Source: Anaerolineaceae bacterium (GTDB lineage Bacteria > Chloroflexota > Anaerolineae > Anaerolineales > Anaerolineaceae). From it: 6,484 bases of DNA. The DNA lies in assembly GCA_003158355.1 (NCBI GenBank), contig PMIV01000267.1:1-6484 (forward strand), read 5' to 3'. Made by a program: the position numbers and the translations under genes. Below, piece after piece: positions 1 through 5,043 of the stretch; position 1 is the first letter of the stretch; each line of letters begins with the position of its first letter. The notes below the pieces were generated by a model. The model was not told where the DNA came from and searched no databases. It worked only from the letters and a program-made list of their open reading frames with translations.

Positions 1-123
1 GAGGCGATGGGCGGCAGCGGCGGCGGCAGACCCAATCTGGCCCAGGCCGGCGGCAAACTGCCTGATAAACTCAATGAAGCCATGGATAAGATCGTTCCGA
101 TCATTCAACAGACTTTGAAGTAA
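1..123 (+). CDS. alaS: Alanyl-tRNA synthetase, C-terminal end (partial)
   Basis: Only the last 40 codons and a TAA stop are present; the gene starts before the window. The peptide has a glycine-rich run (GGSGGGRPNLAQAGG) followed by LPDKLNEAMDKIVPIIQQ. This matches the end of the DHHA1 domain of alanyl-tRNA synthetase, where a GGxGGGRPxxAQAGG signature precedes a final amphipathic helix. The enzyme charges tRNA-Ala in the cytosol, and its C-terminal domain contributes to oligomerisation and tRNA contacts. The gene runs toward the minus-strand genes and ends at a shared hairpin terminator. A stand-alone DHHA1 protein could end the same way, so the call rests on one short but distinctive motif. 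Confidence 0.85.
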   Translation, partial: EAMGGSGGGRPNLAQAGGKLPDKLNEAMDKIVPIIQQTLK

Positions 124-128
124 AAAAA

Positions 129-167
129 CAAGAGGCTGTCTCATAAAAAAGGCAGCCTCTTTTCTTT
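129..167. terminator. Bidirectional rho-independent terminator
   Basis: A 9-bp perfect stem (130-138 with 153-161, arms aagaggctg and cagcctctt) can be extended inward by a wobble and a C-G pair. On the plus strand it is followed by a T-rich tract (ttttcttt), which terminates alaS 7 nt after its stop. On the minus strand the opposite flank is also T-rich (complement of the A run at 122-128), so the same hairpin can end the phosphoesterase transcript. This is the usual arrangement between convergent genes. Confidence 0.85.
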
Positions 168-183
168 AAATGGATTTATGTTT

Positions 184-1374
184 TTAATATTCTGATTTGT
201 TGGTAATCTCCCAAACGATCATTTCAGGCGGGCAGAGCACGCGCACCCGCGGAGCAATGGCGCCTTCCATGCCCAGGCCGCGGCTGACGTAAAGGGTCAT
301 GCCGTTGACCAGATAGCGCCCGGCTTCGAATGTCTTTTTATACAATGACCCGGAGAATAACGCGCCGTAGAACGGCAAACGAATTTGGCCGCCGTGGGTG
401 TGCCCGGAAAGCTGCATGTCAAACCCGTAGCGGCTGGCCAGCGGGGCCAGGTCCGGGGAGTGATGCAGCAGAACATTGAAAGAACCGTCTTGCAGGGGGT
501 TTTTCTGTAGCAATTTTTGCAGCGCCAAATCATCTTTGGCGGGATCGTGCGAACAAGTGAGACCGTAAATGGTCAACGCACCAGTGCCTGTTTGCTGGGT
601 GGCGGCTCGGTCATCCAGCCACTGCAGGGGGGTCTGCTTTACCAGAGAGGGGAAAACATCGGGCAAATCCACTGCCGGGGAGCCGGAGACAGCATAGACC
701 CCCAGCGGCGCTGAGAGGGCACTGAAAAAACCGCGGGCTTCGGCTTGCGATTGGGGGTCGTGGAGGTAGGAGAGATTGAGAACGTCCCCCGAAAAAAGGA
801 TCAGGTCAGGAGAGAGTTCCTTGAGCTTTCGCTGTATTTCTTCTTCACGACGTCCGCTGTGTTCCAGGTGCAGGTCACCCAGGTGAACCAGGCGGATATG
901 ATGCCCCGGGGATAATTTTGCAGTCACAAAGGTCTCGTGGTGTACATCCAGGCGGAAAGGCTCCAGATAGAAACCGTAGATCACCAGCAAAGTACCAATG
1001 ACCTCAAAGGCGATATTCCAACCCAATGGCAGGAAGTAAAAAGGGATGCGCAGCACGGCCAGCATCAGCACCACCGGCTTGACCGGGCCAAAGGAACGCC
1101 GGGTCAGCGGCAGTAATGCAATCAGCAGCCAGTCCGAGAGGAAAAACAGGAAAAGGAAGCCCGCGTACCAGGGCAAACCCCGCTCATGTAGAGTAGCAGG
1201 CAAATTGCCGATGATAGCCAGAACTGCCAAAATGACCGCAAAAAGCCATGCGGGCAAGCGTTTATCCAGATCGGTACCCGCATGCAGGATCACGTCAAAC
1301 GGGTTCCCGACTGTACCAGGGAAATACTTGATATGCGAGAAGCTTTTTGGGGAGAGGTTGCGAATTTTTGTCAT
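184..1374 (-). CDS. Membrane-anchored metallophosphoesterase (YkuE/calcineurin-like) with altered GNH motif
   Basis: The protein is 396 aa from the chosen ATG. Residues about 40-57, 67-90, 101-117 and 119-138 form four hydrophobic helices; the catalytic domain begins near 158. Visible motifs are GDLH (Asp167, His169), SGD (Asp197), LLHHSPD (His304-His305) and GHTHGGQ (His325, His327), ending with a SRGLG...PPEM tail typical of YkuE-like enzymes. Family members use a dinuclear metal centre to cleave phosphoesters; the substrate here is unknown. At the place expected for GNH(D/E), after VYAV, the sequence is GSPAVD (231-236), so the usual metal-ligand Asn and catalytic His are missing, with no sign of a frameshift. 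The start is uncertain: no Shine-Dalgarno is visible, and two further in-frame ATGs (1395, 1404) lie inside the hairpin upstream. The frame stays open to 1518, but that overlaps gcvPB. The gene follows gcvPB by 52 nt and may be read through from it. Confidence 0.85.
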   Translation of the reverse strand: MTKIRNLSPKSFSHIKYFPGTVGNPFDVILHAGTDLDKRLPAWLFAVILAVLAIIGNLPATLHERGLPWYAGFLFLFFLSDWLLIALLPLTRRSFGPVKPVVLMLAVLRIPFYFLPLGWNIAFEVIGTLLVIYGFYLEPFRLDVHHETFVTAKLSPGHHIRLVHLGDLHLEHSGRREEEIQRKLKELSPDLILFSGDVLNLSYLHDPQSQAEARGFFSALSAPLGVYAVSGSPAVDLPDVFPSLVKQTPLQWLDDRAATQQTGTGALTIYGLTCSHDPAKDDLALQKLLQKNPLQDGSFNVLLHHSPDLAPLASRYGFDMQLSGHTHGGQIRLPFYGALFSGSLYKKTFEAGRYLVNGMTLYVSRGLGMEGAIAPRVRVLCPPEMIVWEITNKSEY

Positions 1375-1385
1375 CAGACATAATA

Positions 1386-1412
1386 ATACCGCCATGTTTT
1401 GCATGGCGGTAT
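1386..1412 (-). terminator. Perfect 11-bp hairpin after gcvPB (weak terminator or regulatory element)
   Basis: The arms ataccgccatg (1386-1396) and catggcggtat (1402-1412) pair perfectly around a 5-nt loop, 14 nt after the gcvPB stop. On the minus strand the stem is followed by TATTATTATG rather than a clear T run, so intrinsic termination would be weak. The hairpin may instead protect the 3' end of the gcv mRNA or control the next gene, since two in-frame ATGs of the phosphoesterase frame lie in its arms. The structure is certain; its role is inferred. Confidence 0.5.
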
Positions 1413-1426
1413 ATTTTGTGCGCAAA

Positions 1427-2890
1427 CTAATTATCTTCGGGGATCCAGCAGCACAGCACCAGATCTTTAGCGGCTTTAACCTCGTCCAGGCGGCTAATGG
1501 GAGTATCGTGCGGGGCACTCTTCAACAGTTCAGGATGCGTGTGTGCTTCTTCGGCAATTTTGAGCATGGCATCAGCAAACAAATCCAGCGTCTGCATGCT
1601 TTCAGTCTCGGTCGGTTCGATCATCAGCGCTTCGTGCACGATGAGCGGGAAGTAGTTTGTGGGCGGATGGAACTTGTAATCCATCAGCCGTTTAGCCACA
1701 TCCATGGCGTGGACTTCGGGCGCATCCGCCCAGCAGCCCTCCAACACGAACTCGTGCATACATCTGCGCTTGTAAGGCAGAACATAAGCTCCTTGAAGCC
1801 TGGAGAGCAGATAATTGGCATTTAGAACGGCATACTGTGATACCTTTTTCAGGCCGTCGGGTCCCTGCATGCGGATATAAGTGAACGCACGCACGATCAT
1901 ACCAAACTGGCCGTAGAAAGATTTTACCCGGCCAATGGTTTGTTTGGGCGTCGTAAAGCCGTAGAGCGGAGGCAGTTCTTCGCTGCCTTCTTCGATGACA
2001 GCCACTACGGGGGTGGGCAGGAAATCGATCAATTTCTTGGTCACTCCCACCGGCCCGGAGCCAGGTCCGCCGCCGCCGTGCGGGGTGGAGAAGGTCTTGT
2101 GCAGGTTAAAGTGCATCAGGTCGAAGCCGAGGTCGCCCGGGCGGGCAATGCCCAGCAGGGCGTTCAAATTGGCGCCATCGCCGTAAACCAAGCCGCCGGC
2201 AGCGTGCACGGTCTTGATCACTTCCAGAACATTTTCATCGAAGAGGCCCAGCGTGTTGGGGTTGGTCAGCATCAGACCGGCAACGGTATCGTCGCAGATG
2301 GCTTTCAGGGCGGCCAGATCGACGTTGCCTGAGGCATCCGAGGGGACGGGAACAACCTCGAAGCCGCTCATGGCCGAACTGGCCGGATTGGTGCCGTGGG
2401 CAGAATCGGGGATCAACATCTTCACCCGTTTGCTGTCGCCGCGCGAGCGGTGATAGGCACGGATGATCATCACCCCCACCATCTCACCCTGGGCGCCGGC
2501 AGCCGGTTCCAGACACACGCCGGCAAATCCGCTGATCTCTTTGAGGAATTCTTGCAGTTCGAACATCAGTGCCAGGTTGACCTGAACCGTCTCTGCGGGC
2601 TGCAGCGGATGAGTATGGGCAAAACCGGGCAAGCGCGCGGTTTCTTCGTTGATCTTGGGATTGTACTTCATGGTGCAGGAGCCAAGCGGATACAGGCCGG
2701 TATCGATGCAGTAGTTGAGGCTGGAGAGGTGGGTAAAATGGCGCACCACATCCACTTCAGAAAGTTCGGGCAAAGGCAGATCTTCGCGCAGCAGTTCGAC
2801 CGGGAAATCAGTCAAAGGCACGTCAGGCAGTGGATATTCCACGCCCACACGGCCGGTGCTGGAGAGTTCATAGATGGTGGGTTCAGTCAT
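1427..2890 (-). CDS. gcvPB: Glycine dehydrogenase (decarboxylating), P-protein subunit 2
   Basis: The protein is 487 aa, a normal length for the beta subunit of the split P protein. It carries the PLP domain: Lys265 in the FNLHKTFSTPHGGGGPG segment is the expected Schiff-base lysine. Other family motifs are LGSCTMKYNPKINE (69-82), LEPAAGAQGE (127-136), PDSAHGTNPA (161-170) and YGDGANLNA (236-244). With GcvPA it decarboxylates glycine and loads the aminomethyl group on the lipoyl arm of GcvH. The ATG at 2890 overlaps the gcvPA stop by 8 nt (ATGACTGA) and sits 5 nt after a GGAGGT site; an in-frame ATG eight codons earlier has no such support. It is the last gene of the gcvH-gcvPA-gcvPB operon, and translational coupling to gcvPA is likely. 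I see nothing odd in it. Confidence 0.97.
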   Translation of the reverse strand: MTEPTIYELSSTGRVGVEYPLPDVPLTDFPVELLREDLPLPELSEVDVVRHFTHLSSLNYCIDTGLYPLGSCTMKYNPKINEETARLPGFAHTHPLQPAETVQVNLALMFELQEFLKEISGFAGVCLEPAAGAQGEMVGVMIIRAYHRSRGDSKRVKMLIPDSAHGTNPASSAMSGFEVVPVPSDASGNVDLAALKAICDDTVAGLMLTNPNTLGLFDENVLEVIKTVHAAGGLVYGDGANLNALLGIARPGDLGFDLMHFNLHKTFSTPHGGGGPGSGPVGVTKKLIDFLPTPVVAVIEEGSEELPPLYGFTTPKQTIGRVKSFYGQFGMIVRAFTYIRMQGPDGLKKVSQYAVLNANYLLSRLQGAYVLPYKRRCMHEFVLEGCWADAPEVHAMDVAKRLMDYKFHPPTNYFPLIVHEALMIEPTETESMQTLDLFADAMLKIAEEAHTHPELLKSAPHDTPISRLDEVKAAKDLVLCCWIPEDN

Positions 2891-4235
2891 TGTGCACCTC
2901 CGCCAGTGTTTCAACCAGCGCGTCGATCTGATCTTTGTTGTTCATTTCAGTCACAGCCAGCAGCATCTGGTTCTTGAGGGTGGGGAAGTCTTTACTCAAG
3001 TCGTAACCTCCCAAAAAGCCCTGGTCGAGCAGCATGGCATTGATCTCGGAAACCGGGCGGGGACACTGCAGCACGAATTCATGGAAGAAAGGCGTGGACG
3101 AAACGAGCTTGTAGCCTTTGAGCTTGCCCAACTTACCGGCAGCATAATGCGCTTTCTGATAGCAGAGCGAGGCCACTTGCCTGAAACCGTGTTTGCCCAA
3201 CAGGCTGAGGTAAATTGTCGCAGCCAGGGACATCAGGCCCTGGTTAGTGCAAATGTTGGAGGTGGCTTTTTCGCGGCGGATGTGCTGTTCGCGCGCGGTG
3301 AGGGTGAGCACGTAGCCTTTACGGCCCTGACCATCCTCGGTTTCACCGACCAGGCGGCCAGAAATTTTGCGGGCGAATTCTTTGCGTGTAGCGAAAAATC
3401 CGAGGTAAGGCCCGCCAAACGAAAGCGGAATCCCCAGCGGTTGACCTTCGCCGACGACGATATCTGTTCCAAACTCACCGGGAGCTTTGAAGAGGCCCAG
3501 GGCAGTAGGATTGGCAATCACGCCCAGCAACGCGCCCTGTTCGTGCGCTTTTATGGCCAGTGCGGTCAAGTCATAGACTCGGCCAAAGAAATCAGGGTAT
3601 TGAACCAGCACCAAAGCGGTATCCCCGTCAATTTGTGGGATCAGCGAATCCGGGGCGGTAAATGGATCTTGCTTGCTGCTGCCTGATTCGATGTGGATAT
3701 TCTCATATCCGCACATATAAGTGCACAGCACCTCTTTGTATTGCGGGTTGATTGCTTCGGAAAGCAAAATCTTGCTGCGTTTGCCGCGGAAGTTGTGATA
3801 GGCCATTACTCCGGCCTCGGCAGTGGCGGTGGCGCCGTCGTAGTGAGAGGCGTTGGCCACTTCCATGCCGGTGAGGTTGGCAATGAGCGATTGAAATTCG
3901 AAGATCGACTGCAAGGTTCCCTGAGATATTTCGGGTTGGTAGGGAGTGTAGGCAGTATAAAACTCACTGCGGCGCAGCAAACTATCTATGGCAGCCGGGA
4001 CGTAATGGTTGTAGGCACCCGCGCCCAGAAAACAGACCAGATCGTCCACCGATTCGTTGGCTCCGGCATATTCTTTTAGCTCAGCCAGTACTTCCATCTC
4101 GGTGAGCGCCTCGGGAAGATCCAATTTAGGGAAACGATATTTTTCGGGGACGTCAGTAAAAAGGTCGGCGAGTTTCTTGACTCCGATGGCCTCGAGCATT
4201 GCCTCGGTTTCATCTTGCGTATGCGGAATGAACAT
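2883..4235 (-). CDS. gcvPA: Glycine dehydrogenase (decarboxylating), P-protein subunit 1
   Basis: The protein is 450 aa, the usual size of the alpha subunit of the two-subunit P protein. Recognisable family segments are FLGAGAYNHYVPA (69-81), YTPYQPEISQGTLQ (96-109), NASHYDGATATAEA (128-141), EGQPLGIPLSFGGPYLG (263-279) and RKGYVLTLTAREQHIRREKA (305-324). This subunit lacks the PLP lysine but shares the fold and completes the active site with GcvPB. Its ATG shares one base with the gcvH stop (TAATG) and lies 6 nt after a GGAG site (4242-4245) inside gcvH. Its 3' end overlaps gcvPB. These overlaps point to one coupled operon giving balanced subunits. The gene looks intact and lies under the same glycine riboswitch as gcvH. 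Confidence 0.97.
   Translation of the reverse strand: MFIPHTQDETEAMLEAIGVKKLADLFTDVPEKYRFPKLDLPEALTEMEVLAELKEYAGANESVDDLVCFLGAGAYNHYVPAAIDSLLRRSEFYTAYTPYQPEISQGTLQSIFEFQSLIANLTGMEVANASHYDGATATAEAGVMAYHNFRGKRSKILLSEAINPQYKEVLCTYMCGYENIHIESGSSKQDPFTAPDSLIPQIDGDTALVLVQYPDFFGRVYDLTALAIKAHEQGALLGVIANPTALGLFKAPGEFGTDIVVGEGQPLGIPLSFGGPYLGFFATRKEFARKISGRLVGETEDGQGRKGYVLTLTAREQHIRREKATSNICTNQGLMSLAATIYLSLLGKHGFRQVASLCYQKAHYAAGKLGKLKGYKLVSSTPFFHEFVLQCPRPVSEINAMLLDQGFLGGYDLSKDFPTLKNQMLLAVTEMNNKDQIDALVETLAEVHND
2896..2901 (-). promoter_or_regulatory. Shine-Dalgarno of gcvPB
   Basis: GGAGGT on the minus strand, 5 nt before the ATG at 2890, within the last codons of gcvPA. It favours this start over the in-frame ATG at 2914. 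Confidence 0.85.
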
Positions 4236-4627
4236 TAATGGCTCCGGTCAGCGCAATATTTTTCGTAAGCCTCGGCATCCATCAAGTTGTCCAGCTCGGC
4301 CGGGTCGCTCAATTCCACTTTTAACAACCAGGCCGCCCCGAAAGGATCGCTGTTCACCTGTTCTGGGGTGGTCGAGAGCACCTCGTTCACTGCGATGACT
4401 TTACCCGAGACCGGACTGATCACATCAGAGGCAGCTTTGACTGATTCAACCGTGGCAACGGCGGAGTTCTTTTTTATAATATCGCCGACATTCGCGCTGA
4501 CTTCCACAAAAACAACATCAGAGAGCTGATCCTGCGCATAATCAGAAACGCCCAGGGTGGCAGTTTTACCTTCCACAGCGACCCATTCATCGGAATTCGT
4601 ATATTTTAAAGTAGGTTGGATTTTCAT
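4235..4627 (-). CDS. gcvH: Glycine cleavage system H protein (lipoyl carrier)
   Basis: The protein is 130 aa, the normal length for H protein. The lipoylation motif ESVKAASDVISPVSG puts the modified lysine at Lys64. The N-terminal KYTNSDEWV and the later NxDPFGAAWLLKVE segment are typical of the family. GcvH carries the aminomethyl intermediate from the P protein to GcvT and dihydrolipoamide to lipoamide dehydrogenase. The start at 4627 is set by a strong GGAGG site 7 nt upstream. The frame stays open to 4765, but that would run through the terminator and riboswitch and has no H-protein similarity. It is the first gene of the operon, preceded by a glycine riboswitch with terminator. No gcvT sits in this operon, although gcvT is often next to gcvH in other genomes. 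Confidence 0.97.
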   Translation of the reverse strand: MKIQPTLKYTNSDEWVAVEGKTATLGVSDYAQDQLSDVVFVEVSANVGDIIKKNSAVATVESVKAASDVISPVSGKVIAVNEVLSTTPEQVNSDPFGAAWLLKVELSDPAELDNLMDAEAYEKYCADRSH

Positions 4628-4634
4628 TTTGATT

Positions 4635-4639
4635 CCTCC
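4635..4639 (-). promoter_or_regulatory. Shine-Dalgarno of gcvH
   Basis: GGAGG on the minus strand, 7 nt before the ATG at 4627 and downstream of the riboswitch terminator. It decides the gcvH start against the longer open frame that crosses the leader. Confidence 0.9.
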
Positions 4640-4650
4640 GGGTTGATTGG

Positions 4651-4680
4651 AAATTAAAAAGGCACACAAAATTGTGTGCC
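4651..4680 (-). terminator. Riboswitch-controlled rho-independent terminator
   Basis: On the minus strand an 8-bp perfect stem (GGCACACA and TGTGTGCC, 4673-4680 with 4661-4668) closes a 4-nt loop and is followed by TTTTTAATTT. It lies directly between the second glycine aptamer and the gcvH ribosome-binding site, so it is the expression platform. The basal part can be lengthened by A-U and G-U pairs between the T tail (4657-4660) and 4681-4684, which belong to the 3' strand of aptamer 2 helix P1. Glycine binding would hold P1 closed and shorten the terminator. That switching model is inferred. Confidence 0.9.
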
Positions 4681-4751
4681 CTCTGTGATTGACCTGAGAG
4701 ATTCGCCAGAAAAACTGGTTTGCACCTTCGGTGAAAAAACACTTTCCAGAG
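4681..4751 (-). promoter_or_regulatory. Glycine aptamer 2
   Basis: Helix P1 is formed by CTCTG (4747-4751) and CAGAG (4681-4685). GTG and CAC close a T-rich loop, followed by the core CACCGAAGGTGCAA (4720-4733), a CCAG-CTGG hairpin and CTCTCAGG (4693-4700). The side arm before the core is very short compared with aptamer 1. Its 3' P1 strand touches the terminator stem, so this aptamer is the one placed to govern termination. Confidence 0.88.
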
Positions 4752-4769
4752 TGAGAGAAGAACAAGGTC

Positions 4770-4846
4770 CCTTTTACCTGAGAGATTCACCAGAATTCTG
4801 GTTTGCCCCTTCGGCGCCTGAAAGAAATAAACAACAGGTCTCTTCC
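4770..4846 (-). promoter_or_regulatory. Glycine aptamer 1
   Basis: On the minus strand it opens with GGAAGAGACCTG (4835-4846). CCTG (4835-4838) pairs with CAGG (4817-4820). The binding core GCCGAAGGGGCAA (4803-4815) follows, then the hairpin ACCAGAATTCTGGT, then TCTCTCAGG. The early AGAGA pairs with TCTCT to close P1. This is the 5' aptamer of the pair. Confidence 0.9.
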
Positions 4847-4874
4847 TCGTTCTAATGTATTCGATTGTTGATTC

Positions 4875-4903
4875 ATTCTACGACACTCCATAGAATAGTT
4901 CAA
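4875..4903 (-). promoter_or_regulatory. Sigma-70-type promoter of the gcv operon
   Basis: On the minus strand TTGAAC (4898-4903) and TAGAAT (4875-4880) are separated by exactly 17 bp. Each differs from the TTGACA and TATAAT consensus at one position. The predicted transcription start near 4868 lies about 15 nt before the riboswitch leader, so the full tandem riboswitch would be transcribed. The position agrees well with the riboswitch; the start itself is predicted. Confidence 0.8.
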
Positions 4904-4991
4904 GGAAGAATTACCGTACACGTGGAGGTTTGGTCCCTCAGACTTTCGCGCGCATTTTTTCTCGCATCGCAGACTAAATTGAGAACCCCAC

Positions 4992-5010
4992 TTGATCTCC
5001 CCGAGGTCAA
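4992..5010. repeat. Imperfect inverted repeat between gcv promoter and upstream gene
   Basis: Arms ttgatctc (4992-4999) and gaggtcaa (5003-5010) are complementary apart from one T-G position, around a 3-nt centre. It lies 34 nt past the stop of the upstream minus-strand gene and about 90 bp before the gcv promoter -35. No T tract follows, so it is a poor terminator; it could be an operator or chance. The rest of 4904-5043 shows no further signal I can support. Confidence 0.3.
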
Positions 5011-5043
5011 ACGAGTTTGGTTGTGGACATTTGAACGAATAAA

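Larger units (their letters stand above)
4681..4853 (-). promoter_or_regulatory. Tandem glycine riboswitch (gcvT type)
   Basis: Two similar aptamers are arranged in tandem on the minus strand upstream of gcvH. Each has the core CCGAAGG(G/T)GCAA, an ACCAG...CTGG hairpin and a CTCTCAGG 3' motif: core at 4803-4815 with 3' motif at 4777-4784, and core at 4720-4733 with 3' motif at 4693-4700. These are the hallmarks of the glycine riboswitch, which is known to control glycine cleavage operons. The gene content downstream (gcvH, gcvPA, gcvPB) and the adjacent terminator agree with this. Expected behaviour is antitermination when glycine is abundant, so that surplus glycine is broken down. The leader AGAAC (4849-4853) can pair with GTTCT in the linker (4759-4763), as in the P0 helix of the known leader-linker kink-turn. 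Confidence 0.95.

Noticed and set aside
1375..1518. Longer N-terminus for the phosphoesterase from an ATG at 1518
   Set aside because: It would overlap the conserved end of gcvPB by about 90 nt and cross the hairpin; the added residues look like a shadow of gcvPB.
1046..1825. Plus-strand frame antisense to the phosphoesterase and gcvPB
   Set aside because: It spans two real minus-strand genes and the hairpin between them; the protein has no recognisable domain.
2891..2914. Eight extra residues on gcvPB from the ATG at 2914
   Set aside because: The ATG at 2890 has a GGAGGT site at the right distance and the classic stop-start overlap with gcvPA.
2396..3686. Long plus-strand frames antisense to gcvPA and gcvPB
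   Set aside because: They are complementary-strand shadows of strongly conserved genes, with unusual composition and no family motif.
4628..4765. Longer N-terminus for gcvH from an ATG at 4765
   Set aside because: This stretch is the riboswitch aptamer 2, the terminator and the Shine-Dalgarno; the translated part has no H-protein similarity, and the family length fits the start at 4627.
4693..4815. Direct repeats (cctgagagatt and ttgc.ccttcgg, two copies each) as a mobile-element or CRISPR-like signal
   Set aside because: They are the conserved cores of the two glycine aptamers, not a repeat array.
4981..5010. Alternative promoter with TTGACC as -35 on the minus strand
   Set aside because: No acceptable -10 box lies 16-18 bp downstream (the hexamer at 17 bp is GGTTCT), whereas TTGAAC-17-TAGAAT nearer the riboswitch fits well.
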